A model generated the notes under the pieces. It was given only the letters and a program-made list of their open reading frames with translations, did not search any database and was not told the origin of the DNA. A program made the translations under genes and the position numbers. Shown one piece after another: positions 18,416-26,465 of a DNA stretch of 45,439 bases (its first letter is position 1; each line of letters opens with the position of its first letter). Source of the DNA: Pseudomonadota bacterium. Its GTDB lineage: Bacteria > Pseudomonadota > Alphaproteobacteria > Sphingomonadales > Sphingomonadaceae. The stretch is from NCBI GenBank assembly GCA_021794525.1, contig JAJYQP010000072.1, forward strand, positions 1-45,439. Reading direction: 5' to 3'.

Positions 18416-19162
18416 TCAGGCCATCGCCAGCTTTACCGCGGCGACCAGCGCCGCCGCCCCCAGCGTCGCACCCGTCACGATGCGCCACACGCGCGGGCTG
18501 ACCCGGTCGTGAAGGCGGAAGCCGAGCCAGTTACCGATGACGACCATCGGCCATAGCGCCAGCGCCAGCAGAGCTGATCGCCCGTGCGCTGCCCCGATCG
18601 CCAGCGCCGTGCACCCGCCCGCAAGCGCAGCCGCGAAAAACACCACCAGCATCGACGACCGCGCGGTGGCAGGGGGCAGGGTGCGGCGCAGGTAATAGGG
18701 AACCACGGGCGGCCCGGGCATCCCCGCGAACCCGGTGAGCAGACCGGCGGCAATCCCGGTGGCGCCGGTCTCCGCCGCCGAGGGCCGGTGGCCAGCAGCG
18801 CGCGGCGGCATCAGGATCGCGGCGAAGGCGGCAATGGCGATGAGCGCGATCGCCAGGCGCGCCGGCGCGGGCGGCACGAGCCCGAGCAATACCACGCCCA
18901 GCGGGGTCGCCAGCATGGCAAGGGCAGCGATCGGAAAGGCCGAGCGTTCGGCTTCGCGGATGACGCGGCTGAACCCGAAAAGGCCTGTGAATACCGCCAG
19001 CCAGTTGGTCGCGACCACCGCTTCCTGCGGGGTCGCGACCAGGCCGAGCAGCGGGACCAGCAGGATTGCCAGCCCGAACCCCGCAAGCCCGCGCACCACG
19101 CCCGCGACCAGCGCCGCCAGCAGCCCCGCCGCGACGAGCCCGGCAGGCAGACCGAGGATCAA
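18416..19162 (-). CDS. TauE/SafE (TSUP) family membrane permease
   Basis: 248-residue protein made almost wholly of hydrophobic helices (about eight). The family pattern of two related halves is visible: [20 protein letters not shown] near the N-terminus and [19 protein letters not shown] in the middle, each with the small-residue G-x-x-x-G-F motif. Members export or import sulfite, sulfoacetate or other organic anions; the substrate here is unknown. The start is a TTG at 19162 that overlaps the thrS stop (TTGA). An upstream extension would run antisense to nothing but inside thrS. It is therefore translationally coupled to thrS. Confidence 0.85.
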   Translation of the reverse strand: MILGLPAGLVAAGLLAALVAGVVRGLAGFGLAILLVPLLGLVATPQEAVVATNWLAVFTGLFGFSRVIREAERSAFPIAALAMLATPLGVVLLGLVPPAPARLAIALIAIAAFAAILMPPRAAGHRPSAAETGATGIAAGLLTGFAGMPGPPVVPYYLRRTLPPATARSSMLVVFFAAALAGGCTALAIGAAHGRSALLALALWPMVVIGNWLGFRLHDRVSPRVWRIVTGATLGAAALVAAVKLAMA

Positions 19163-21162
19163 GCGGCGCGCAGGTCTGGCGGCGTGCCCTCGGCCACCAG
19201 CATCGCAATCGCCTCGTCGAGCGCCATCACCTTCTGGTGTTCCGCGCCCAATGTGCGGACAGCGACGGTGCCTTCCTCGGCTTCGCGCTTGCCGACGACC
19301 AACATCTGCGGAACCTTGGCGAGCGAGTGCTCGCGGACCTTGTAGTTGATCTTCTCGTTCCTGAGATCGGTCTCGACCCGGATGCCGGCGGCGGCGAGCT
19401 TCGCGGCGACTTCGCGCGCGTAATCGTCCGCGTCGGACACGATGGTCGCGACCACCGCCTGCGTCGGCGCGAGCCAGACCGGCAGCTTGCCGGCGAAATG
19501 CTCGATCAGGATGCCGATGAAACGTTCGTAGCTGCCGAAGATCGCGCGGTGGAGCATCACCGGGCGGTGGCGCTCGCCATCCTCGCCGATATAGCTCGCA
19601 TCGAGCCGTTCGGGCAGCACGCGGTCGGACTGGATCGTGCCGACCTGCCAGGTGCGCCCGATCGCGTCGGTCAGATGCCATTCGAGCTTGGGCGCGTAAA
19701 ACGCGCCCTCACCGGGAAGTTCCTCCCAGCCGTATTCCCCGGTCGCGAGCCCCGCATCGATCACCGCCTGGCGCAGCTCCTCCTCGGCCTTGTCCCAGTC
19801 CGCATCCGTTCCGAAGCGCTGTTCGGGCCGCAGCGCCAGCTTGACGGCATAGGTGAAGCCGAAATCGCGATAGACCCGGTCGGCGAGTTCGCAGAAGGCG
19901 CGCACCTCGCTCACGATCTGGTCTTCGCGGCAGAAGATGTGCCCGTCGTCCTGCGTGAACTGGCGCACGCGCATCAGTCCGTGGAGCGCACCGTGCGGCT
20001 CGTTGCGGTGGCAGCAGCCGTTCTCGACCAACCGGAGCGGCAGGTCACGATAGGACTTGATGCCCTGCTTGAAGATCAGGACGTGCGCGGGGCAGTTCAT
20101 AGGCTTCAGCGCCATCCATTGCGCGTCGTCCGAAACGATCGGGCCTTCATCCTCGGTGTTGGGCACCTCGTCGGGGATGACGAACATGTTCGCGCGGTAC
20201 TTGCCCCAGTGGCCCGATTTCTCCCACTGGCGCGCGTCCATCACCTGCGGGGTCTTGACCTCGCGGCAGTCGGCGCCCCGCACCGCCCGGCGGATATAAT
20301 CCTCCAGTACCCGGTAAATGGTGTAGCCCTGCGGGTGCCAGAAAACGCTGCCATGCGCCTCTTCCTGCAGGTGGAACAGGTTCATCTCGCGCCCAAGCCT
20401 GCGATGATCGCGCTTGGCGGCTTCCTCCAGCCGGTGGAGGTGCGCGTCGAGCTGCTTCTTGTTGAGCCAGCCGGTGCCGTAGATCCGGGTCAGCTGCGCG
20501 TTTCGCTGGTCGCCGCGCCAGTACGCGCCCGCCACCCGCATCAGCTTGAAAGCGGCCGGATCGAGCTTGCCGGTCGAGGGCAGGTGCGGGCCGCGGCACA
20601 TATCGAGCCAGTCCTCTCCCGAGCGATAGACCGTCAGCTCCTCGCCTTCCGGCAGCTCGGCGGCCCATTCGGCCTTGAAGCGCTCGCCCTCGGCCTGCCA
20701 CTTGTCGATGAGCTGCTGGCGAGTCCACACCTCGCGGGTGAGCGGCTTGTCGGCGCGGATGATCTCGCGCATTTTCTCCTCGATGGCGGGGAGATCGTCC
20801 ATGCTGAAGGGATCGCGGCCTTCGGGCGCCATGACATCGTAATAGAACCCGTCCTCGGTCGCGGGGCCGAAGGTGATCTGCGTGCCCGGCCAGAGCGCCT
20901 GCACCGCCTCGGCGAGGACATGGGCGTAGTCGTGGCGCGCGAGCTCGAGCGCGTCCGCCTCGTCGCGACTGGTGACCAGCGCCAGGTGCGCATCGCCATC
21001 GAAGGCGCGGTTCAGGTCGCGCAATTCGCCATCCACCCGCGCCGCCAGCGCCGCCTTCGCGAGGCCCGGGCCGATCGCGGCGGCGATATCGGCAGGCGTG
21101 CTGCCGCGCGGCACTTCGCGCACCGAGCCGTCGGGCAGGCTGATCTTGAGAAGTTCGCTCAT
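19159..21162 (-). CDS. thrS: threonine--tRNA ligase
   Basis: 667-residue class II synthetase with complete architecture. An N-terminal TGS domain (about 1-60) is followed by the editing/SAD domain, the catalytic core and the C-terminal anticodon-binding domain ([10 protein letters not shown] onward). Zinc ligands are in [10 protein letters not shown] (Cys), DDGHIF (His) and [11 protein letters not shown] (His). Motif 2 is around [17 protein letters not shown] 21162 is preceded by GGTGAGACG; ten extra codons upstream are unlikely. The 230-nt gap to phoD contains a Thr-rich leader ORF and a hairpin (separate entries), which suggests regulation by threonyl-tRNA level. Confidence 0.97.
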   Translation of the reverse strand: MSELLKISLPDGSVREVPRGSTPADIAAAIGPGLAKAALAARVDGELRDLNRAFDGDAHLALVTSRDEADALELARHDYAHVLAEAVQALWPGTQITFGPATEDGFYYDVMAPEGRDPFSMDDLPAIEEKMREIIRADKPLTREVWTRQQLIDKWQAEGERFKAEWAAELPEGEELTVYRSGEDWLDMCRGPHLPSTGKLDPAAFKLMRVAGAYWRGDQRNAQLTRIYGTGWLNKKQLDAHLHRLEEAAKRDHRRLGREMNLFHLQEEAHGSVFWHPQGYTIYRVLEDYIRRAVRGADCREVKTPQVMDARQWEKSGHWGKYRANMFVIPDEVPNTEDEGPIVSDDAQWMALKPMNCPAHVLIFKQGIKSYRDLPLRLVENGCCHRNEPHGALHGLMRVRQFTQDDGHIFCREDQIVSEVRAFCELADRVYRDFGFTYAVKLALRPEQRFGTDADWDKAEEELRQAVIDAGLATGEYGWEELPGEGAFYAPKLEWHLTDAIGRTWQVGTIQSDRVLPERLDASYIGEDGERHRPVMLHRAIFGSYERFIGILIEHFAGKLPVWLAPTQAVVATIVSDADDYAREVAAKLAAAGIRVETDLRNEKINYKVREHSLAKVPQMLVVGKREAEEGTVAVRTLGAEHQKVMALDEAIAMLVAEGTPPDLRAA

Positions 21163-21257
21163 CGTCTCACCGTCATCGTCTGGCGCGCCCATGGCACAGG
21201 CAAGCGCGCGCTTGAAGCTTGGGCGTTGCGGTCAGCGATTTCGGGAGGCCAACGCCG

Positions 21258-21279
21258 CGCCACCCGAAACCGGGTGGCG
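21258..21279 (-). promoter_or_regulatory. leader hairpin in the thrS 5' region
   Basis: On the minus strand CGCCACCCG - GTTT - CGGGTGGCG is a perfect 9-bp hairpin starting 10 nt after the leader-ORF stop. Its 3' half (21266-21260) can instead pair with CTACCCG at 21327-21321, which includes the end of the Thr codon run. The adjacent GGCGTTG (21256-21250) can pair with CAACGCC (21228-21222). No U-tract follows, so I do not call it a simple intrinsic terminator. Confidence 0.6.
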
Positions 21280-21289
21280 GCGGTTGCGG

Positions 21290-21382
21290 CTAGCGCGCGA
21301 CCGACCGCCCCCGGGAGGGCCGGGTAGTGGTGGTAGTCACACGGGTCAGCAGTCTGGCCATCCGGCGCAGATAGCCGCGCAT
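21290..21382 (-). CDS. candidate threonine leader peptide of thrS
   Basis: A 30-codon ORF starting at ATG 21382, 10 nt after the phoD stop, and ending at TAG 21290, 127 nt before the thrS start. Codons 16-20 are five threonines in a row (ACT ACC ACC ACT ACC, 21337-21323), with another Thr at codon 13. The rest is Arg-rich. An AGG lies 4 nt before the ATG, a weak ribosome site; a second in-frame ATG is codon 8. A hairpin begins 10 nt after its stop. Position, size, Thr run and alternative RNA pairings match leader peptides of amino-acid attenuators. Stalling at Thr codons when charged tRNA-Thr is scarce would then change expression of thrS. The peptide itself is probably not functional. This is an inference from layout, with no homologue search. 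Confidence 0.6.
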   Translation of the reverse strand: MRGYLRRMARLLTRVTTTTTRPSRGRSVAR

Positions 21383-21392
21383 CGCCTGGGGT

Positions 21393-23060
21393 TCAAGCCG
21401 CGTCGAGCGCGCGTCGCCCGGCCAGCGCCGTCACGCGCTTCGTTCCGACAAGGCCCGCGCCCTTCTTGCGCACATTGCCCATGAAGCGGTATTCGCAGGT
21501 CGCCGCGCCGCGCTTGAGCTCCAGCGCCATGTAGCCGCGCCGAGAGGTGTCGGCATATTTGAGCGTCGGATTGGCCTGGCGCAGCGCCGCAGCAGTCCGC
21601 TCGGGCGTCGCGAAGGCGAAAGAGCCTTCGAATCCCGGCGAGGTGACCGACTGGCCGCCGAACTCGACGCCCACGGGCTTGCCCGCGTGCACAAGGTCGG
21701 ATGCCCAGGCGTTGTGCGTGTCTCCGGCCAGCGAGACGATGTTGGCCCCTGCCGCCAGCGCGCCCTCGAACAGCCGCTCGCGCGCCGCCGGGTAGCCATC
21801 CCATGCGTCCATGTTCATCGGCAGGCCCGCGCGGCTTGCCGCGGCCCCGGAACGGTAACGGGCCAGCAGATAGTCCGGCAGGCCGCCTGCCTTGATCGCC
21901 GCGTCGACCAGATCGGGATCGGACCGCAAGGTGGCCATCAGAACCTGCTGGACGAGCACCTGCCAGGTCCGCCCGGCCTTGCGGGAGGCCCTGAGACCGG
22001 CGTCGAGCCAGGCCTGCTGATCGGCGCCGATCATCGTGCGCGAAGGGTTGCGCCAGTCGCCGCCACGGAAGGCGGCAAGCGTCGCCTCGGCTTCGCCCGG
22101 CGTTGTCTTTCCGGCAATGATCCGCGACAGGTTGAACTGCTGCGCCCGACCGGTCAGCCGGGTCTCCAGCCGGAACAGCGTGGCGAGATCGCCGATGTCG
22201 TAGCTGGCCCAGGGGACGTCCGAAATCGGCAGCCATTCACGCCGCGCCCGTTCGGACGCCGCCTTGCGCGCGTCCCATGGGCCTTCGGTCGCGGGCTGGT
22301 GATTTTCCGCGCCCCCTTGCCACGAATCGTTCGCGCTCTCGTGATCGTCGGCGATAGCGATCATTGGGTAGAGCTGGCGCAGCCGCTGCAGGTCCGGGTC
22401 GCGGTGATACTGCGCATAGCGGGCGCGATAATCGGCCAGCGTCGCGATCTCGTGCGTCGGCTCCACGCCGCGACCGTTCATGAGCTCCTTCGCGCTCGGA
22501 TAGGTGCCAGGGCCATATTCGTAGATGTAGTCGCCGAGGTGGGCGACGCAGTCGAATTCGTCGGCTGCGGCGGCATGGGCATAGGCGTTGAACCAGCCGA
22601 AGCCGATGTTGGAGCAAGAGAACACCGCCATGCGGAACCGCTCGGTCCGCCCTTGCGGCAGGGTGCGGGTCCGCCCGATGTCGGAGATGGTGCCATCGGG
22701 CGCGATGAAGCGGAAATAGTACCAGCGCGCCGGTTCAAGCCCCGTCGCGACCGGCTTCACGCAGAAGTCACTTTCGGGCGATGACCTTATATCACCGCCA
22801 GCCGCGGGGCGCGAGAAGTCGAGATTGTCCGCGATTTCCCAGCGAAGCTTCGCGTCTGCACCGGCAACGAAACGCGTCCACAGCAGCACGGAATCGGCCG
22901 CAGGTTCGCCGCTGGCGACGCCGGAGGTGAAGCCCCTGTCGGCGAGCTGGGCCGAGAGCGGCGCGGCAACGAGACCGGCGCCTAGCAGGCCGCCCCGGAG
23001 AAGCTGGCGGCGGTCGAGCGGCAACAGCGGCGCTGTGGCGGGCGGTTCGGTCTGGCTCAC
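21393..23060 (-). CDS. phoD: PhoD-family alkaline phosphatase/phosphodiesterase, Tat-exported
   Basis: 555 residues. The N-terminus has a twin-arginine motif (DRRQLLRGGLLGAG), so export is probably by Tat. An immunoglobulin-like N-terminal domain (SGVASGEPAADSVLLWTRF) leads into the metallophosphatase core. The core contains CSNIGFGWFNAYAH, VAHLGDYIYEYG, ADDHESANDSW and LAGDTHNAW, which supply the Fe/Ca-binding Asp, Asn and His residues. PhoD enzymes release phosphate from phosphomono- and diesters, including teichoic and nucleic acid breakdown products. The start is GTG 23060 with CAGGAG about 9 nt upstream. The gene is followed at once by the thrS leader ORF on the same strand. Confidence 0.93.
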   Translation of the reverse strand: MSQTEPPATAPLLPLDRRQLLRGGLLGAGLVAAPLSAQLADRGFTSGVASGEPAADSVLLWTRFVAGADAKLRWEIADNLDFSRPAAGGDIRSSPESDFCVKPVATGLEPARWYYFRFIAPDGTISDIGRTRTLPQGRTERFRMAVFSCSNIGFGWFNAYAHAAAADEFDCVAHLGDYIYEYGPGTYPSAKELMNGRGVEPTHEIATLADYRARYAQYHRDPDLQRLRQLYPMIAIADDHESANDSWQGGAENHQPATEGPWDARKAASERARREWLPISDVPWASYDIGDLATLFRLETRLTGRAQQFNLSRIIAGKTTPGEAEATLAAFRGGDWRNPSRTMIGADQQAWLDAGLRASRKAGRTWQVLVQQVLMATLRSDPDLVDAAIKAGGLPDYLLARYRSGAAASRAGLPMNMDAWDGYPAARERLFEGALAAGANIVSLAGDTHNAWASDLVHAGKPVGVEFGGQSVTSPGFEGSFAFATPERTAAALRQANPTLKYADTSRRGYMALELKRGAATCEYRFMGNVRKKGAGLVGTKRVTALAGRRALDAA

Positions 23061-23145
23061 TGGCGATACTCCTGCGCGATGGCGTTACAAGGCGCCGGTG
23101 ACGAAGCCGTGACGCGGATGCAAGAGAGCAGCGCGTGCTCAATGG

Positions 23146-23194
23146 AAAGGACACTTGACATCCTGCCTGGCGCCATGTAAAGGAAACTTGTCAT
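23146..23194 (+). promoter_or_regulatory. promoter with two direct operator repeats
   Basis: AAAGGACACTTGACAT (23146-23161) and AAAGGAAACTTGTCAT (23179-23194) are 14/16 identical and 33 nt apart, about three helix turns. The first contains the TTGACA -35 box (23155-23160). The second overlaps the expected -10 region, about 17 nt further. Repressor binding at both would block RNA polymerase. The XRE regulator encoded by the second gene of the operon is the obvious candidate. Confidence 0.6.
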
Positions 23195-23218
23195 AGTCTT
23201 CGAAGGCCAGCCATTATC

Positions 23219-23599
23219 ATGCCTAGCTACATGCGCCGCTACACTATCCGCCTCATCGGCTTCATGACAGGCTACCTAATCGTCCTTGTCGGCGGCCTCC
23301 TGCTCGCCCGCGGCGGCGTGGCGGACGTAGTACGCGTTGGTCTGGCCCTGCTGACCGGAGCAATGATCTGCGGCGTGTTCTGGACGATCTTCCGCCTGCT
23401 CACCGAATGTGACGATGAATATCAGCGGCTGCTGCTGGTGAAGCAGGTCCTGCTCGCCACCGCCGCCACTCTGGGCCTTACGACCGTCTGGCAGTTCCTG
23501 GCGGTTTACGATCTCGTCGCGAAGGGACCGCAGTGGATCGGCGTGATCTGGCTGGCGGCGTTCGGATTCGCCGCGCCGATCGTGCGGCTTCGCGCGTGA
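23219..23599 (+). CDS. four-helix membrane protein, unknown function
   Basis: 126 residues with about four predicted membrane helices: FMTGYLIVLVGGLLLARGG, GLALLTGAMICGVFWTIF, VLLATAATLGLTTVWQFLAV and WIGVIWLAAFGFAAPIV. A short charged loop (LTECDDEYQRLLLVKQ) separates helices two and three. I do not recognise the family by name. Its stop overlaps the start of an XRE regulator (GTGA), so the two form a coupled module, like the membrane-protein plus small-HTH pairs common in bacteria. Two direct repeats cover the promoter. A sensor or anchor role relative to the regulator is possible but not shown by the sequence. Confidence 0.75.
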   Translation: MPSYMRRYTIRLIGFMTGYLIVLVGGLLLARGGVADVVRVGLALLTGAMICGVFWTIFRLLTECDDEYQRLLLVKQVLLATAATLGLTTVWQFLAVYDLVAKGPQWIGVIWLAAFGFAAPIVRLRA

Positions 23600-23787
23600 A
23601 CAACCGCCTGCGCGTCCTGCGCGCGGAGCGGGACTGGAGCCAGCAGGACCTTGCCGACCGGCTTGGCGTCAGCCGGCAGAGCGTGAACGCCATCGAGACC
23701 GGGCGCTACGACCCCTCGCTCCCGCTGGCGTTCCGGATCGCCGATACCTTCGGACTGCCGATAGAGGCGATCTTCGTGCGCGATTGA
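23596..23787 (+). CDS. small XRE-family HTH regulator
   Basis: 63 residues, almost entirely one helix-turn-helix domain. RAERDWSQQDLADRLGVSRQ is helices one to three with the recognition helix SRQSVNAIETGRY, and the protein ends with FGLPIEAIFVRD. This is the YgzD-like compact form without a sensor domain. The start is GTG 23596, within the stop of the membrane protein gene. It probably represses its own operon through the AAAGGA-type repeats at 23146-23194, which is an inference from position and symmetry of the module. Confidence 0.88.
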   Translation: MNNRLRVLRAERDWSQQDLADRLGVSRQSVNAIETGRYDPSLPLAFRIADTFGLPIEAIFVRD

Positions 23788-23833
23788 GAGCGCAGGGTTG
23801 CAATTGCCCGCAAGCTTCGCAACCTGCGCGAGG

Positions 23834-24573
23834 ATGAGCGAGCAACCCCGGTTCCATGCCTGCCCGACGGTCGGCGCATCGCCTTCCGCCACCTGCCCGG
23901 CCGCGGCCCGACCATCGTGTTCCTGCCCGGCTACATGTCAGACATGGCAGGCGGAAAGGCCACCGCGGTCTTCGACCGGGCGCGGGCGATGGGCCACGCC
24001 TGCCTCCTGCTCGACTATTCGGGATGCGGCACAAGCGATGGCGATTTCGCGGACGGCACGCTGAGCCGATGGCGTGACGAGGTCGTTGCACTCGTCGAAT
24101 CGCGGGTCGAGGGTCCGGTGCTGCCGGTCGGGTCGTCGATGGGGGGCTGGCTGATGCTGCTGGTGGCCGAGGTACTGGGTGCGCGGGTCGCGGGAATGGT
24201 CGGCATAGCCGCGGCGCCGGATTTCACCGACTGGGGGCTGACCGAGGACCAGAAGGCTCTACTCGCGTGCGGCGAGACCGTGCTGGAAGACAATCCCTAC
24301 GGTTCCGAGCCGACCCCGACGCATCCCGGCTTCTACCGCGATGCAATGGGCTTGCAGCGGCTCGGCAGCCCTATCGCGATCGACTGTCCCGTCCGTCTGC
24401 TCCACGGCCAGCGGGATACCGACGTCCCCTCCTCCATCAGCCTTCGCCTCGCCGAGGCGCTGCGTTCGGACGACATACAGGTGACGCTGGTCAAGGACGG
24501 CGACCACCGCCTGTCGCGCGCGCAGGACATCGCCCTGCTGTTGCGCACGCTGGCCGACCTCGCCGGAGACTGA
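23834..24573 (+). pseudogene. alpha/beta hydrolase, probable frameshift near the start
   Basis: The main frame from 23917 encodes a typical ~240-residue serine hydrolase: FLPGYMSDMAGGKA, then LLDYSGCGTSDGDF, nucleophile elbow GSSMGGW, and the late Asp/His region HGQRDTDVP and DGDHRLS. In this frame no ATG or GTG exists before 23917, yet recognisable family sequence (DGRRIAFRHLPGRGPTIV) precedes it. The expected N-terminus MSEQPRFHA is found from ATG 23834 in a different frame. Adding one base at the TGCCTGCCC stretch (about 23858-23864) joins the two into a full-length protein. It is either a sequence error, a recent mutation, or a truncated protein from GTG 23917 lacking its first strands. 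The substrate is unknown. Confidence 0.68.
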
Positions 24574-24576
24574 CCG

Positions 24577-25392
24577 ATGCCGATCCTCCTACCGCTCGCA
24601 CTGATGCTCATGCAGGTCGGGCCCGATCCGATGGGCGGGCGGGTTCCGGGCATTCCGGAGGAACTGCGCGACCGGCCGCCGCCGCGCAAGGCGACGCCCG
24701 AGACGGCGAAAATCACCGCGCTCGACACCTGCCTCGCCACCGCAGCGAACGATCCGGCCAAGGCGCGCGCGCTTGCCGAGGCGTGGGTCGCGCGGACCAA
24801 GGGCGCGCAACGGGCCGCGGGGAATCATTGCCTCGGCGTCACGAGCGCGAATGCCGGCGATTGGAGCGCCGCCTCCGCCGCGTTCCTTGCTGCGCGCGAT
24901 GAGGTCGGGGAAGCCCGCTTCCGCGCGCGAATGGGCGCGCTTGCGGGGTCGGCGCTGCTTGCACGGGGTGAGCCTGCCGAAGCGCTGGAGGTGCTGGACC
25001 GCGCGAAGTCGGACGCTGCGGGCGACGCCGTGCTCGGTGCCGCCGTCGCCGCCGACCGGGCGAGCGCGCTCGTCGCGCTGGACCGCCTCGCCGAGGCTGG
25101 AGCCGCGCTGACCGAAGCGCGCGCTCTTGCGCCGCAGGACGCCCATGTATGGCTCCTCTCTGCAACCCTCTCGCGCCGTCAGGGCGATCTGCCATCGGCA
25201 CAGGCGCAGATCGAGCAGGCCGCAACGCTCGACCCTCGCGACCCCGCCATCGGACTGGAAGCGGGTGTGATCGCGGCGCTCGGCGGGCGGGACGAGGCGG
25301 CGCGGCAAAGCTTCCGCTCGGTCATAGCCGCCGCCCCGCAAAGCGAGGCGGCCAGGGCGGCGCAGGGCTATCTCGACCAGCTCGGCCGATGA
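24577..25392 (+). CDS. TPR-repeat protein, probably exported
   Basis: 271 residues. The N-terminus MPILLPLALMLMQ is hydrophobic and may be a short signal or anchor, followed by a Pro/Arg-rich segment. From about residue 50 the sequence is Ala-rich helices in a tetratricopeptide pattern, clearest near the C-terminus: ALAPQDAHVWLLSATLSRRQGD and LDPRDPAIGLEAGVIAALGG fragments repeat at about 34-residue spacing. Such proteins act as scaffolds; no partner is evident. GGAG precedes the ATG. Its stop overlaps the LLM oxidoreductase start (ATGA), and the hydrolase gene ends 3 nt before it, so these three genes look like one operon. Confidence 0.7.
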   Translation: MPILLPLALMLMQVGPDPMGGRVPGIPEELRDRPPPRKATPETAKITALDTCLATAANDPAKARALAEAWVARTKGAQRAAGNHCLGVTSANAGDWSAASAAFLAARDEVGEARFRARMGALAGSALLARGEPAEALEVLDRAKSDAAGDAVLGAAVAADRASALVALDRLAEAGAALTEARALAPQDAHVWLLSATLSRRQGDLPSAQAQIEQAATLDPRDPAIGLEAGVIAALGGRDEAARQSFRSVIAAAPQSEAARAAQGYLDQLGR

Positions 25393-26387
25393 CCGAATTC
25401 TCCGTCCTCGACCTGGTTCCGGTGCGCGAGGGCGGCGCTGTGAGAGAAGCGCTTGTCGCCTCCGCCCGCCTCGCCCGCGCGGCCGAGACGGCGGGGTGCA
25501 AGCGCTTCTGGGTCGCCGAACATCATGCGATGGAGGGTATCGCCGGCGGGGCGACCTCGGTTGTGCTGGCGCATATCGGCAATGCGACGCGCCGGATCCG
25601 CATCGGATCGGGCGGGATCATGCTGCCCAACCACACCCCGTTCCAGATCGCCGAGCAGTTCGGCACGCTCTCAGCGCTGTTTCCGGGTCGCGTCGATTGC
25701 GGGCTGGGCCGCGCACCGGGTGCCGGGCCGGAGCTCCAGCGCGCGCTCCGCAAAGACCTCCATCGCGCCGCCGAGATGTTCCCGCAGGACGTGATCGAAC
25801 TGCGAGCTTTGTTGAGCGGCGAACCCGAGCTGTCCGTCCGCGCGACGCCGGGGCATGGGTCCGACGTCGAGATGTGGATTCTGGGATCGAGCCTGTTCGG
25901 TGCCAGCCTCGCGGCGCGGCTGGGCCTGCCCTACGCCTTCGCCAGCCACTTTGCGCCCGATCACCTCGACGCCGCGCTCGAACTCTATCGCCGCGACTTC
26001 CGCCCCTCACCTGCTCTCGCAGCGCCCCATGTGATGGCGGCAATGAACCTCTTCGTGGCGGACACCACGGAAGAGGCCGAGTTCATCGCGACCTCGCAGC
26101 TCCAGGCTTTCGTGCGGCTGCGCACCGGGCAGCCGGGCAGGCTGCCGCCGCCGGTCGACGGTTATCGCGAGACCCTGGCCCCGCCCGCCCGTGCGATGCT
26201 CGACCATATCGGCCAGGCAAGCGCCATCGGCACGCCTGCCCAGGCTGCCGCAAAGGTCCGCGCATTTGTCACGCGGACGGATGCCGACGAGATCATCTTT
26301 GCCGGTCCGACCTATGACCCGCATATGCGCGAAAGGTCGCTCCACCTGGCGATGGCTGCGCTTGCGGACCCGGCGCGAGGCTCCTAA
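25389..26387 (+). CDS. LLM-class flavin-dependent oxidoreductase (luciferase-like)
   Basis: 332-residue single-subunit member of the bacterial luciferase-like TIM-barrel family, close to the MsnO8/YhbW-type group. Typical landmarks are RFWVAEHHAM (about 38-47), RIRIGSGGIMLPNHTP and IAEQFGTLSALFPGRVDCGLGRAPG (given in parts), followed by the ILGSS block in the middle of the barrel. Members use reduced FMN to oxidise small substrates; the substrate here is unknown. ATG 25389 overlaps the stop of the TPR gene. A longer in-frame reading to 25149 would lie inside that gene and is rejected. Confidence 0.87.
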   Translation: MTEFSVLDLVPVREGGAVREALVASARLARAAETAGCKRFWVAEHHAMEGIAGGATSVVLAHIGNATRRIRIGSGGIMLPNHTPFQIAEQFGTLSALFPGRVDCGLGRAPGAGPELQRALRKDLHRAAEMFPQDVIELRALLSGEPELSVRATPGHGSDVEMWILGSSLFGASLAARLGLPYAFASHFAPDHLDAALELYRRDFRPSPALAAPHVMAAMNLFVADTTEEAEFIATSQLQAFVRLRTGQPGRLPPPVDGYRETLAPPARAMLDHIGQASAIGTPAQAAAKVRAFVTRTDADEIIFAGPTYDPHMRERSLHLAMAALADPARGS

Positions 26388-26465
26388 CGCGCGGCCAGAG
26401 AGAGCTGGCGCTGCGGCGCCGTTGAGAGGAGCGCGGCCCGCACCAAACGGGCTGCCGGACCGTGC

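Noticed and set aside
21258-21279. Simple intrinsic terminator between phoD and thrS
   Set aside because: The stem is strong but no U-tract follows on either strand. The Thr codon run and the alternative pairings explain the structure better as part of an attenuator.
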